The notes under the pieces: model-generated
Told to the model about the DNA's origin: nothing
Database searches by the model: none
What the model saw: only the letters and a program-made list of their open reading frames with translations
Part shown: positions 7,969 through 16,961 of the stretch, one piece after another
Position numbering within the stretch: the first letter of the stretch is position 1
How the letters are laid out: each line of letters starts with the position of its first letter
Assembly: GCF_016862895.1 (NCBI RefSeq)
Contig: NZ_BONV01000014.1
Coordinates: forward strand, 62,001 to 126,000
Source of the DNA: Planotetraspora kaengkrachanensis
GTDB taxonomy: Bacteria > Actinomycetota > Actinomycetes > Streptosporangiales > Streptosporangiaceae
Length of the DNA stretch: 64,000 bases
Direction of reading: 5' to 3'
Translations under genes and position numbers: made by a program

Positions 7969-9483
7969 GTGGACGTCGACGTCGTCGGAAGGGTCCTGTC
8001 GACCCTGCCGGAGGATGACGATCATCCGTACCGCACCGGGCCGTGGCGGCCGCAGACCACGGAATGGCGCGCCGACGACCTGGAGGTGGTCGGCGAGATC
8101 CCCGCCGACCTCGACGGCGTCTACCTGCGCAACACCGAGAACCCCGTGCACCCCGCCCTTGAGCGCTACCACCCGTTCGACGGCGACGGCATGGTCCACG
8201 TCGTGGGCTTCCGGGACGGCAGGGCGTTCTACCGCAACAGGTTCGTGCGCACCGACGGCCTCCTCGCCGAGGCCGAGGCGGGCGGACCGCTCTGGGCGGG
8301 CATCGCCGAGCGGCCCGCGAGGTCCCCCCGCGAGGACGGCTGGGGCGCGCGCGGCCGGATGAAGGACGCCTCGAGCACCGACGTCGTCGTGCACGCGGGA
8401 GTCGCCCTGACCAGCTTCTACCAGTGCGGCGACCTCTACCGGCTCGACCCGCTCACGCTGGAGACGCTCGGCAAGGCCGACTGGGGCGGCGGCTTCCCCT
8501 ACGACTGCGGCGTCTCCGCGCACACCAAGGTCGACCCGCGCACCGGTGAGCTGCTGTTCTTCAACTACGGCACGGCCGAGCCGTACATGCACTACGGGGT
8601 CGTCGGCGCGGACGACCGGCTCAGCCACTACGTGGACATCCCGTTGCCCGGGCCGCGCCTGCCGCACGACATGGCCTTCACCGAGAACTACGCGATCCTC
8701 AACGACTGCCCGCTGTTCTGGGAGCCGGAGCTGATGGCGCGGGGTCTGTACGCGGCCAGGTTCCACCCGGAGTTGCCGACGCGCCTCGGCGTCATCCCGC
8801 GCAGGGGCGACTCCTCGCAGGTGCGGTGGTTCGAGGCGGACCCGACGTACGTGCTGCACTGGGTCAACGCGTACGAGGAGGGCGACGAGATCGTCCTCGA
8901 CGGCTTCTTCCAGGGCGACCCCGAGCCGAAGGACACCGGCGAGGGCGGCCACTACCAGCGCATGTTCCGCTTCCTCGCGCTGGACCGGATGCGCACGACG
9001 CTCCACCGCTGGCGGCTGAACCTGGTGACCGGGCGGTGCCGCGAGGAGCGGCTGTCCGACTCGATCACCGAGTTCGGCGTGGTCAACAACGCCTACGGCG
9101 GCCTGAACTACCGGTACGCCTACGCGGCCACGGGGGCCGAGGGCTGGTTCCTGTTCGACGGCCTGGTCAGGCACGACCTCGTGACCGGAGGCGAGGAGCG
9201 TTTCCGCCTGCCGGAAGGCGTGTACGGCAGCGAGCCCGCGATGGCGCCGCGGACGGGCGCCTCCGCCGAGGACGACGGCTATCTTGTTACGCTGACGACC
9301 GACATGAACGAAGATCGATCCGAGTGTCTGATCTTCGACGCGGCGCGGGTGGCCGACGGTCCGGTGGCGAGGATCCGGCTGCCGGAGCGCGTCTCCAGCG
9401 GAACGCACGCCACCTGGGCGTCGGGGGACTCCATCCCCGGCTGGCGGGAGGCCGACTCACCGGTCCGGGCCCTGCGGCTCTGA
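7969..9483 (+). CDS. Carotenoid oxygenase family dioxygenase (RPE65/lignostilbene dioxygenase fold)
   Basis: The 504-aa protein contains all four iron-ligating His of the carotenoid cleavage oxygenase family: H185 (AHTKVDP), H233 (LPHDMAF), H297 (HWVNAYEEG) and H480 (GTHATW). The N-terminal GVYLRNTENP, YHPFDGDGMVH and FYRNRFVRT blocks are also typical. These Fe(II) enzymes cleave alkene bonds in apocarotenoids, stilbenes or phenylpropenes to aldehydes. The gene starts at GTG 15 nt after the thiolase stop, with GAGGGAGAG upstream. Location among CoA ligases, SDRs and thiolases suggests it makes the aldehyde that enters a CoA-dependent degradation route. The actual substrate is not deducible. 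Confidence 0.92.
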   Translation: MDVDVVGRVLSTLPEDDDHPYRTGPWRPQTTEWRADDLEVVGEIPADLDGVYLRNTENPVHPALERYHPFDGDGMVHVVGFRDGRAFYRNRFVRTDGLLAEAEAGGPLWAGIAERPARSPREDGWGARGRMKDASSTDVVVHAGVALTSFYQCGDLYRLDPLTLETLGKADWGGGFPYDCGVSAHTKVDPRTGELLFFNYGTAEPYMHYGVVGADDRLSHYVDIPLPGPRLPHDMAFTENYAILNDCPLFWEPELMARGLYAARFHPELPTRLGVIPRRGDSSQVRWFEADPTYVLHWVNAYEEGDEIVLDGFFQGDPEPKDTGEGGHYQRMFRFLALDRMRTTLHRWRLNLVTGRCREERLSDSITEFGVVNNAYGGLNYRYAYAATGAEGWFLFDGLVRHDLVTGGEERFRLPEGVYGSEPAMAPRTGASAEDDGYLVTLTTDMNEDRSECLIFDAARVADGPVARIRLPERVSSGTHATWASGDSIPGWREADSPVRALRL

Positions 9484-9503
9484 TGCGGGCGCGGGGGATT
9501 CCG

Positions 9504-10520
9504 ATGACGGCCCGGTGGGCCGGGCGGCGCGTCGACGGCGGCCCGGACCGCACGAAGACGGAGACGCACGTGCTCGTCCATCCACCGGATCGGCCGACCC
9601 GGCTGCCCGCGGGCCACGCCAACGCCGTCGGCCTGACCCTGGGGCTCGTCGGCGACGAGTGGAACCTGCTCATCCTCCGGTACGCGCTGATGGGGGTGCG
9701 CAGGTACGGCGAGTGGCGAAAGGCGATGCCCATCTCGCACGCCGTGCTGACCCGCAGGCTCGCCTCGCTCACGGGCATGGCGATCCTGGAGAAGACGGGG
9801 GACGAGGCCCAGGGCAGGCGGTTCGAGTACCGGCTGACCAAGCGCGGGCGCGACCTGTGGCCCGTGCTGCTGACCATCTGGGCGTGGGAGTCGGCGTGGG
9901 TGCCCGAACACGTCGAGTCGCTGCCGCGCATGGTCCACCGCACGTGCGGCAAGGAGTTCCTGCCGATCCTGGCGTGCGCCGCCTGCGGGGAGGCGGTGCG
10001 CCCGCGCGACGTCATCGGCGGCTTCGGCCCGAGCGGGACCTGGGAGCGGTCGGTCCCCGCCGCGACGACCCGCCGGCGGTCCGGTTCCACGTCGGAGGGC
10101 GGCGCGGGGATGTTCCCCCAGACCATGGCTCTGATCGGCAACCGCTGGTCGGCGGCCATCCTGGGGGCGGCGTTCCAGGGTCTGCACCGGTTCCGCGACT
10201 TCGAGCAGCGGCTGGGCGCCCCGCCGACGATCGTCGCCGAGCGGTTGCGCTCCTTCTGCGACCTCGGCGTGTTCGAGCAGGCGCCGAGCGAGGAGCGGGC
10301 CGACTGGCTCAGCTACCACCTGACGGAGAAGGGGCGGGCCTTCTTCCCCGTGGTCATCACCACGATCGACTGGGGCCAGCGATGGTTCCAGGCGGAGGAG
10401 GGGCCCGCGCTCGTCTACACCCACCGGGGCTGCGGCCGCGCCTTCCGTGCCCAGCTGACCTGCGACGCCTGCGCGACGCCGTTGCGCGGAACAGACGTCG
10501 TGGTGGAACGCCCGGCCTGA
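9504..10520 (+). CDS. Tandem HxlR-type transcriptional regulator
   Basis: The 338-aa protein holds two HxlR winged-helix domains in one chain (about residues 35-150 and 205-335). Each has the W-x3-ILR/AIL helix, the recognition region and a following Cys triad (TCGKEFLPILACAAC and GCGRAFRAQLTCDAC) that could bind zinc or sense redox or aldehyde. ATG at 9504 has GGGGG six nt upstream; an ATG at 9483 overlapping the oxygenase stop is possible but lacks a Shine-Dalgarno. HxlR proteins are usually repressors. Its place in the operon and the shared motif at four nearby promoters make it the leading candidate regulator of the catabolic cluster. Confidence 0.85.
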   Translation: MTARWAGRRVDGGPDRTKTETHVLVHPPDRPTRLPAGHANAVGLTLGLVGDEWNLLILRYALMGVRRYGEWRKAMPISHAVLTRRLASLTGMAILEKTGDEAQGRRFEYRLTKRGRDLWPVLLTIWAWESAWVPEHVESLPRMVHRTCGKEFLPILACAACGEAVRPRDVIGGFGPSGTWERSVPAATTRRRSGSTSEGGAGMFPQTMALIGNRWSAAILGAAFQGLHRFRDFEQRLGAPPTIVAERLRSFCDLGVFEQAPSEERADWLSYHLTEKGRAFFPVVITTIDWGQRWFQAEEGPALVYTHRGCGRAFRAQLTCDACATPLRGTDVVVERPA

Positions 10521-10537
10521 CCGGCCGGCGAGGATCC

Positions 10538-10602
10538 CGGCCCGTACGGCGGAGCCCGAGACCTCGGCCCGTACGGCGGAGCCCGGGGGCCGGGCTCCGC
10601 CG
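10538..10602. terminator. Bidirectional hairpin terminator with a 21-bp direct repeat
   Basis: A perfect 11-bp stem (arms 10574-10584 and 10592-10602, CGGCGGAGCCC pairing with GGGCTCCGCCG, 7-nt loop) lies between the convergent HxlR and S15-peptidase genes. A 21-nt segment beginning CGGCCCGTACGG occurs twice (10538-10558 and 10565-10585), so the left arm is duplicated. This looks like a terminator whose arm was tandemly copied. Confidence 0.75.
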
Positions 10603-10622
10603 CGTCGGGACGGGTCAGGGGA

Positions 10623-12554
10623 TCAGAACAGGCGTGCCTGCGGGGTCGGCAGGTCCACCCTGGCGGGGCCGTGCCAGCCGTGCTTGCCGCCGAAGCCGTG
10701 GCCGCCTGGCTTGTCGCTCACCAACGGCAGGGAAATCCTGCTCCTGGCCAGGTCGACCGTGACGTTGGTCCCGGTGGCCGTGTCACGCGAGTAGCTGGAG
10801 TCGGTGCCCGCGAGGATCACGCCCAGCCGGTGGCCCTTCTTGAAGGTGTAGTCCTGCGGCAGGGTGTTCCACGTGACCGTGGCGGACTCCCCGGCGGGCA
10901 GGGGGGACGACGTCGTCAGCGAGTCGCGGTTCTGCACGTCGATCCAGCCGCGGGCCACGATCTCCAGCGGCCGGGTCGCCACGTTGGTGGTGGTCGTCCG
11001 GTAGCAGGCGTCGTCGGCTTCCGTGCTCTCGCCGTAACAGGTCTCGTCGGTGTTGGTCGTGATGCCGCCGCCGGTCCGCCAGTCCACCCGGGCCTCCTCG
11101 CCGAAGTCGACGAGCAGCGCGGTGAGGTTGGAGGTCGGCTTGTCCAGCGAGACCTTCAGCGACACCTCGGGGGTGCCGGACATCCGCAGGTCGCCGGGGA
11201 GCTCGCCGGTCGTGAACGCGGCGCGTCCCGCCGCCGGGGTGCCCACGTCCGCGGTCATGGCGTTCTCCGACTGCCTGAGGTCGGTGAACGTCGCCGTCGT
11301 GCCCTTGTCGGCCTTGGCGAGGCCGAGGGTGCCGTCGGCGGCCGGGCGCAGCGCGACCTCGTCCGTGTGCGGGGCCGGCCAGTCCTTCTGCGTGATCCAG
11401 GTGTCGGGGCCCGCCTGGATGTCGGCCCGCGGCTCGCGCATGATGCCGTTCTGCACGCCCTGCAGCCAGTAGTCGAACCAGCGGTGCAGTGTGTCGACCC
11501 AGACGTCCCTGCGGTAGTCGAACGGGTCCACGTGCTCGTACTGCCCGAGCCAGATCTTGCGGGGCACGTTCCTGTCGCCCAGAGCGTCCCACCACGTGGA
11601 GAGGTTGTCGGTCTTGACGTTGAGGTCGTTGAGCGTGTGCACCGCGAAGACGCTGGCGCGGACCTTCCGTACGTCGGAGATCGTCCCGTGGAGGTAGTCG
11701 CGCTCCTTCCAGAACGCGTTGTAGTTGCCGGTGTCGTCCCCGGCCGCCGCGTCCAGGGCCGTGCGCACGGCCGCGCACTTGGCGTCGGGATCGGTGTCGA
11801 CGGCGTTGGAGAGATAGGACGGGTAGTTGAAGTTGTAGACGACGCCGTTCATCCGCTGGTACCGGTACCACGAGCTGATGGCGTTGATCGGCACGATGGT
11901 GGTCAGCCCCTCGACCCCCGTGCCGGCCACGGCGTTGGCGAGCGTGCCGTCGTACGACTTGCCGATCATGCCGGCCTTGCCGGTGCTCCAGGTGGCCTTG
12001 ACGCGGTCACCGTCGGCGTCGTAGGCATTGGCGCGGCCGTTCAGCCAGTCGATGACCGCCTTGCCGCCGAGGACGTCCGCCTTGCCGCCCATGTCCGGGC
12101 ATCCGTCGGACCTGGTCGTGCCGATCATGTCCACGTTGAGCACGGCGTAGCCGCGCGGCACGAAGTAGTTGTCGTAGAACAGGGGGAACTTGAGCGGGTT
12201 TCCGTCGGCGTCGTAGGTCTTGCGCTCCGCCTCGTTGCCCCGGCCCGAGTTGTCGTAGTAAGGGCTCTCGTCGATGATCGCGGGAACCTTGAGGCCCTTG
12301 TCGGACTCCTTGGGCCGGATGATGTCGACGCGGACGCGGTCCTTCGCGCCGTCGCCGTCGCTGTCGACACTCGACTCGACGTAGACGTACTCGCGGATCG
12401 CGTCGGCGTAGGAGAAGACCGGCTGGGTGACTCCTCGCTCGACCTTGATTCTGGGCTGTGCCGACGCGTGGGCCGGTGTGGTCCCCGCGACCACGGCCAG
12501 CGCGGCTGAGAGGGCGAGAGCGGCTGAGACGCCTCGCCGACGTGAAACAAGCAC
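10623..12554 (-). CDS. Secreted Xaa-Pro dipeptidyl-peptidase / CocE-NonD family hydrolase (S15)
   Basis: The 643-aa precursor starts at GTG 12554 with GGGAGG six nt upstream. A typical Sec signal peptide (RRR then a long Ala/Leu core, cut after about AHA at 30) is followed by the S15 alpha/beta-hydrolase domain. The nucleophile Ser lies in MIGKSYDGT (about 199), the Asp in HTLNDLNVKTDN and the His in YEHVDPFD. A C-terminal jelly-roll (X-Pro dipeptidyl-peptidase C domain) spans about 400-630. It likely cleaves proline-containing peptides outside the cell. It is encoded within the catabolic cluster but shows no link to it. Confidence 0.9.
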   Translation of the reverse strand: MLVSRRRGVSAALALSAALAVVAGTTPAHASAQPRIKVERGVTQPVFSYADAIREYVYVESSVDSDGDGAKDRVRVDIIRPKESDKGLKVPAIIDESPYYDNSGRGNEAERKTYDADGNPLKFPLFYDNYFVPRGYAVLNVDMIGTTRSDGCPDMGGKADVLGGKAVIDWLNGRANAYDADGDRVKATWSTGKAGMIGKSYDGTLANAVAGTGVEGLTTIVPINAISSWYRYQRMNGVVYNFNYPSYLSNAVDTDPDAKCAAVRTALDAAAGDDTGNYNAFWKERDYLHGTISDVRKVRASVFAVHTLNDLNVKTDNLSTWWDALGDRNVPRKIWLGQYEHVDPFDYRRDVWVDTLHRWFDYWLQGVQNGIMREPRADIQAGPDTWITQKDWPAPHTDEVALRPAADGTLGLAKADKGTTATFTDLRQSENAMTADVGTPAAGRAAFTTGELPGDLRMSGTPEVSLKVSLDKPTSNLTALLVDFGEEARVDWRTGGGITTNTDETCYGESTEADDACYRTTTTNVATRPLEIVARGWIDVQNRDSLTTSSPLPAGESATVTWNTLPQDYTFKKGHRLGVILAGTDSSYSRDTATGTNVTVDLARSRISLPLVSDKPGGHGFGGKHGWHGPARVDLPTPQARLF

Positions 12555-12706
12555 GCAAATCCTCCCGGATTACCGGAAAAAGGGACGATCGCGCGCAACT
12601 CTCACCCTGCATGGAATGCCTGACAAGATCCCTTTACGGCTTGTACACCTCCTTGCGATCAGCGTGTGACATTTGGGGCAGAAGGTGCACCCTGTGTATG
12701 GGGGAA

Positions 12707-12723
12707 GATCACATCCGGTGATC
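12707..12723. promoter_or_regulatory. Inverted repeat between the peptidase promoter region and the end of the ligase operon
   Basis: GATCAC and GTGATC arms are separated by five bases. The repeat lies 21 bp past the stop of the AMP-ligase gene and about 150 bp upstream of the peptidase start. It may be an operator of the peptidase gene or part of a weak terminator of the ligase operon. The sequence does not decide between these. Confidence 0.35.
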
Positions 12724-12743
12724 GGGGAGACCGCGTTTCCGGG

Positions 12744-14345
12744 TCAGGACTGGGCCTCGCGGAGGCGGTTCTTCAGCAGCTTGCCGCTGGCGTTGCGGGG
12801 CAGTTCCCCGGCGAACGTCACGCCTCGCGGGCACTTGAAGTGGGCCAGGCGCTCGCGCGCGAAGGCCACGAGGTCCTCGGCGGTCACCTGCTCGCCGCCC
12901 GCCCGGAGCACGACCACGGCATGGGGCACCTCGCCCCACTCCTGCGAGGGCACCCCGATCACGGCGACCTCGGCCACGGACGGATGCGCGGTGAGCACGC
13001 TCTCCACCTCGGCCGGATACACGTTCTCCCCACCGCTGACGATCATGTCCTTGAGCCGGTCGTGCAGGTAGAGGTAACCGTCCTCGTCGAACGAGCCGCC
13101 GTCGCCGGTGCGCAGCCAGCCGCCGGGGAGCACGGCCGCCTCGGTCGCGGCCGGGTTGCGCCAGTAGCCCGCCATCACCTGACCGCCTCCGATGAGCACC
13201 TCGCCGCGTTCGCCGGGCGGCAGGTCGCGCATCTCGCCCGGAAGGGCCGCGGGGTCGACGACCCGGACCGGCGCGCCGTGCATCGGCCTGCCGGCGGACA
13301 GCAGCCGGCGTTCCTGCCCCGGGCCGGGCAGGTGGTCGTCCGCGCTGAGCACGGTCACGCCGCCCGTCGACTCGGTCAGGCCGTAACTCTGCAGGAACCG
13401 GCAGCCGATCGTCTCGGTCGCCCGGACGATGACCGGCAGGGGGATCGGCGAGGCGCCGTAGACGACGTATCTGAGCGCGGACCAGTCTTCGTCGGTGATG
13501 CCGTCGAGCGAGACCAGGCGCTGGATGAGCGTGGGCACGAGGACCGCGTGGGACACCCGGCGGGTGATCAGGAGGTCGCGCAGGTCCTCGGGCGCGGTCG
13601 CGTGCTCCAGGAGGATGGCCGCCCCGTTCACGGCGGCGATCAGGGCCAGGCCGAAGCCTGAGATGTGGAAGTAGGGGATCGGCGCCATCGCCACCGACGT
13701 TTCGTCGAAGTCGATCTCGTAGTGCATGGTGGCCAGCGCCCGGCCGAGGTTGCCGCCGGTCAGCATGATGCCCTTGGGCAGTCCGGTGGTCCCCGAGGTG
13801 TAGAAGATCACCGCGGGCGCGTCCGGATCGGGCCGGAACCCCGGGTCGGTCGCCGGATGACCGGCGATCCACGACTCGTACGGCGTCGCGCCGGCGACGG
13901 GCTCGGCGGTCACGACCCTGACGACGGACGGCGCCGTGGCGGACGTGAGACGTCCGTCGCCCGCGCCCAGCACGAGCACGGCGGGCTCGGCGTCGGCGAG
14001 GATCCGCGCCACCTCCTGAGGTGCGAGCCGGTTGTTCACCGCGGTGGCGATCGCGCCGATCTTGGCCGCGCCGTACAGGACCTCGAGGAACGAGGCGGCG
14101 TTGACGCCGATGTAGGCGATCCGGTCGCCCGCACGCACGCCGTCGGCCAGCAGGGCCTGGGCCACCCGGCTGGAGCGCGCGTCGAGTTCGGCGTGGGTGG
14201 TGGTCCTGCCCGGCTCGATGACGGCGGGCAGATCCGGCGTGGCCGCCGCGCGGCGGCGCACGATGTCGGCCAGCCGGTCGACGCGCGTGCCGTCGGCGTG
14301 CAGGGCGTAGGCGGCGTCCGGGCCGGTCCTGAGTGCGCTGTTCAC
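12744..14345 (-). CDS. AMP-dependent acyl-CoA synthetase/ligase (FadD-like)
   Basis: The 533-aa class I adenylate-forming enzyme has all core motifs. The P-loop FYTSGTTGLPKGIMLT is at about 181-196, and QSYGLTESTGG (A5) at about 344-354. TGDGGSFDEDGYLYLHDRLKDMI contains the hinge Asp, and the C-terminal Lys lies in RNASGKLLKN. It should activate a carboxylic acid to its CoA thioester. The GTG start at 14345 overlaps the stop of the dehydrogenase gene by 4 nt. It is the last gene of a five-gene minus-strand operon (SnoaL-SDR-VOC-dehydrogenase-ligase), which fits activation of an acid produced by the preceding oxidations. Confidence 0.9.
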   Translation of the reverse strand: MNSALRTGPDAAYALHADGTRVDRLADIVRRRAAATPDLPAVIEPGRTTTHAELDARSSRVAQALLADGVRAGDRIAYIGVNAASFLEVLYGAAKIGAIATAVNNRLAPQEVARILADAEPAVLVLGAGDGRLTSATAPSVVRVVTAEPVAGATPYESWIAGHPATDPGFRPDPDAPAVIFYTSGTTGLPKGIMLTGGNLGRALATMHYEIDFDETSVAMAPIPYFHISGFGLALIAAVNGAAILLEHATAPEDLRDLLITRRVSHAVLVPTLIQRLVSLDGITDEDWSALRYVVYGASPIPLPVIVRATETIGCRFLQSYGLTESTGGVTVLSADDHLPGPGQERRLLSAGRPMHGAPVRVVDPAALPGEMRDLPPGERGEVLIGGGQVMAGYWRNPAATEAAVLPGGWLRTGDGGSFDEDGYLYLHDRLKDMIVSGGENVYPAEVESVLTAHPSVAEVAVIGVPSQEWGEVPHAVVVLRAGGEQVTAEDLVAFARERLAHFKCPRGVTFAGELPRNASGKLLKNRLREAQS

Positions 14346-15478
14346 GATGCCCCTTCGGCGGCGTACTGGGTGGTGTTCGGAGTGGTGTTCAGGGTCTCCG
14401 CGGTGCTGATGGCGCCGCCGTCGGAGGCGCCGTCGGAGGTGAAGGTGTACGGCGCGAAGACGGGCGGCTCGAAGATGCCCGGCGGGGCCGCCACGACGTC
14501 ACGGATCGCTCGGATGACCGGCCCCGCGGTGACGAACTGCGCGGCGGTGGTCCGGCTGACCGGGTCGTCGGGCTCGACCAGGTTCAGCGTCATGGTGAGT
14601 CCCGGCCTGCCGGTCACGGTCACCGTCCAGTGGTCACGCCCGGCGTAGCGCGGCATGGCCGGATCCATGGTCCAGACGATGGACAGGGTGAGCACGCGCC
14701 GGCCCGCGGACAGCGCGTGCCAGCGCCACTCGGTGGCCGCGACCGTGCCCTTCCTGATGGTCCCCGCCGCCACCTCCAGGTCGCGGACGGCCGGCTCGAC
14801 GTGGTGGTCGGGCTCGTAGGCGTCGACGGTGAGGCCCAGGCGCTCGGCCATGAACGCCAGCGTCTCGGTGTAGAGCCGGCCGTACAGCCGGGGTAGCTCG
14901 CCATCGCCGAGGTCGATCGCGGCGGGGTCGGAGCCCATGCCCATCACGTCGAACACGAAGTTCGGATCGGGCATCCTGCGAGCGTCGAGCACCTCGTCGA
15001 TGACGATCCGGTCCAGGTCCAGGCAGACGCCGGACAGGGCGAGGGCCAGCCGTTCGCCGATGACGCCGGGGCTGATGCCCACGCCGTACAGTGTGGTGCC
15101 GCCCTCGGCGCAGGCGGCGAGGAACATGCGCTCGCGTTCTCGGCCGTGCGCGCGTGGGAAGTGGTTGCCCGCCGTGGTGATGACGTTCTTGCCGGAACGC
15201 AGCAGTGCGAGGATGTCGGCGTCGTGCGTCTCGTACGGCACCTGCAGCCGCGGCGTGTGCACGACCACGTCGGCGGGGACGGCCAGGATCTCGTCCCTGT
15301 CGCGGGTGGCGATGATCCCGGTCTCAGGTCGGCGGGCGATGTCGCCCGCGTCGCGCCCCGCCTTGTGGTCGCCGTAGACGAAGAGCCCGGCGAGCTCGAG
15401 CTCGGGCGAGTCGAGCACGGCCCGCAGGCACGTCTTGCCGATCGCGCCGGTGGCCCACTGGACGACGCGGATGGTCAT
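14342..15478 (-). CDS. Dihydrodipicolinate-reductase-like NAD(P)-dependent dehydrogenase
   Basis: The 378-aa protein opens with the Rossmann strand-loop VVQWATGAIGK (about 5-15), then LAGLFVYGDHKAGRDAGDIA. This arrangement is typical of the DapB_N-containing family that includes 2,4-diaminopentanoate dehydrogenase and many mycobacterial proteins of unknown role. GISPGVIGERLAL and the mid-section DPNFVFDVMGMG also fit. It probably oxidises or reduces a small substrate with NAD(P). ATG overlaps the VOC stop and its stop overlaps the ligase start, so it is tightly coupled. It is longer than true DapB (about 250 aa), so lysine biosynthesis is unlikely. Confidence 0.75.
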   Translation of the reverse strand: MTIRVVQWATGAIGKTCLRAVLDSPELELAGLFVYGDHKAGRDAGDIARRPETGIIATRDRDEILAVPADVVVHTPRLQVPYETHDADILALLRSGKNVITTAGNHFPRAHGRERERMFLAACAEGGTTLYGVGISPGVIGERLALALSGVCLDLDRIVIDEVLDARRMPDPNFVFDVMGMGSDPAAIDLGDGELPRLYGRLYTETLAFMAERLGLTVDAYEPDHHVEPAVRDLEVAAGTIRKGTVAATEWRWHALSAGRRVLTLSIVWTMDPAMPRYAGRDHWTVTVTGRPGLTMTLNLVEPDDPVSRTTAAQFVTAGPVIRAIRDVVAAPPGIFEPPVFAPYTFTSDGASDGGAISTAETLNTTPNTTQYAAEGAS

Positions 15479-16224
15479 GCTGTTCCTCCGATGACCTCAT
15501 GAGGGAAGAGCCGGATGGTCAGCCCGGCGGTCTCGATCACGCCGGCCTCGGGCGCTCGCAGGTCGAGCGCGACCAGGCCGCGTCCGCCCCCGGTGGTCGA
15601 GGCGGGGACGAACCTGATCAGCCCGCGGCCGGCCCGCACGGCTCGGCCCCGGGCCGCGCCGCCTTCGGGGTCGCCGTCCACCGCGGACTCCTCGACGGGG
15701 AGGCCGAACAGGCGGGACCACGTCGCCGCCGTGCCGGCGGGATCGGCGACGGCCACGTCGACGGCGACCAGATCGCCCGCCCGCGCGCCCGGTGAGCGGC
15801 CCGGCGTGTCCCACGTGTCGTAGTGCCAGGCACGTCCGGGCGGCATCTCGTCCGCCTCGACGAGGACGCCGAGGTCGCCGGGGTGGAGCTGGAGGATCGC
15901 CGCTCCGGCGAGGTCCTGCCGGTGCACGATGCGCACGCCCATCGCGGCGCACCGTCCGGCGAGCGCCGCAGAGTCAGGGACACGCAACGCGACCAGGTAG
16001 CCGCCTGCTCCGTCCTCGAGGAAGCGGTGCAGGCGGGACCCGGGGCCGGAAGGGGCGACCACTTCGAGATAGGTGTCGCCGAGCGTGAACACCTCGTTCG
16101 TGATCGCCCACGCGGCGAGCTCGGGGTCGGAGAACCCCGGGACGAGCCCCAGCCGTTCCCGGATCCCGGCGTCTTCGAGGTCGTGGACCGCGACGGTGGC
16201 CTGGACGAGTTCGGGCGCGCTCAT
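15475..16224 (-). CDS. VOC-superfamily (glyoxalase-like) protein
   Basis: The 249-aa protein shows two beta-alpha-beta-beta-beta modules. The first contains VQATVAVHDLEDAGIRERLGL and FTLGDTYLEVVAP; the second contains VAVDVAVADPAGTAATWSRLFGLP. This is the pattern of vicinal-oxygen-chelate proteins, often named glyoxalase-like domain proteins. The metal-binding residues are not certain. It could be a lyase, isomerase or epimerase acting on a CoA intermediate. ATG at 16224 overlaps the SDR stop (ATGA) and its stop overlaps the next start, so it belongs to the same operon. Confidence 0.75.
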   Translation of the reverse strand: MSAPELVQATVAVHDLEDAGIRERLGLVPGFSDPELAAWAITNEVFTLGDTYLEVVAPSGPGSRLHRFLEDGAGGYLVALRVPDSAALAGRCAAMGVRIVHRQDLAGAAILQLHPGDLGVLVEADEMPPGRAWHYDTWDTPGRSPGARAGDLVAVDVAVADPAGTAATWSRLFGLPVEESAVDGDPEGGAARGRAVRAGRGLIRFVPASTTGGGRGLVALDLRAPEAGVIETAGLTIRLFPHEVIGGTA

Positions 16225-16961
16225 CGTCCGGTTCTCAAGGTGGGCGCGTGCAGCAGCTTCGCCAGCTGCCGTTCGTAGCGGCCGGGGTCGCGGGCCATCC
16301 GCGCCCGGGCGTCGACGGCCATCCAGTCGGTGTCGGCGACGCTCTCGCCGCGTTCCACCGCGCGCAGGCCGGCCCGCGCGACGTCGCGCGGGTCCTCCTT
16401 GCGTCCGTCGACGTGCGCGGCCATCCGGGTGTCGACCGAGCCGACGATCAGCGAGGTGACCTGCGTGCCCTGCGGTTCCAGCTCGGCCCTGGCGATGGTG
16501 CCGAGCCACAGCGCGGCGGCCTTCGACGTCGAGTACCCGCCCATGAACGGCGTCGGCACCATGCCCGCCACGGACAGCACGTTGGCGATGGCGCCGCCGC
16601 CGTTGGCCGCGAGCACCGGCGCGAACGCGCGGATCATGTTGAGCGTGCCGAAGAAGTTGACCTCCATCTCGGTCCTGGCGGCGTCCGGGTCGTCGGTCAG
16701 CACCAGGCGCCGATTGGCGAAGTGCCCCGCGTTGTTGATCAGCACGGACACGTCGGAGCAGACGCCGGCCGCGGCGGCGACCTGGCCGAGGTCGGTGACG
16801 TCGAGCCGGACCGGCACGGCTCCGGCGGCGACGTCGCCGGGGTCGCGGGCGCCCGCGTAGACCCTGGCCGCCCCCCGAGCCAGCAACTCCTCGACGAACG
16901 CCCTGCCGATGCCCCTGTTCCCGCCGGTGACCAGTGCGGCCCGTCCCGCCAGCTCGATCAT
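16221..16961 (-). CDS. Short-chain dehydrogenase/reductase
   Basis: The 246-aa classical SDR has the cofactor site TGGNRGIGRA (about residues 11-20), an acidic strand end DVTD and NNAG (NAGHFANR). Catalytic Ser lies in VLSVAG, and Tyr/Lys in GGYSTSKAA. It probably oxidises an alcohol or reduces a ketone. The start ATG at 16961 overlaps the SnoaL stop by one base (TGATG). It is distinct from the MFE2-like SDR at 4507-5391, so the region encodes two different alcohol-oxidation steps. Confidence 0.88.
   Translation of the reverse strand: MIELAGRAALVTGGNRGIGRAFVEELLARGAARVYAGARDPGDVAAGAVPVRLDVTDLGQVAAAAGVCSDVSVLINNAGHFANRRLVLTDDPDAARTEMEVNFFGTLNMIRAFAPVLAANGGGAIANVLSVAGMVPTPFMGGYSTSKAAALWLGTIARAELEPQGTQVTSLIVGSVDTRMAAHVDGRKEDPRDVARAGLRAVERGESVADTDWMAVDARARMARDPGRYERQLAKLLHAPTLRTGR

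Noticed and set aside
6859-9408. 849-codon minus-strand ORF opposite the thiolase and oxygenase genes
   Set aside because: Mirror frame of two well-supported genes; the protein is Arg/Val/Ala-rich with no domain.
12744-15478. DapB-like protein as a lysine biosynthesis enzyme
   Set aside because: It is about 130 residues longer than DapB and sits in a catabolic operon between a VOC protein and an acyl-CoA ligase.
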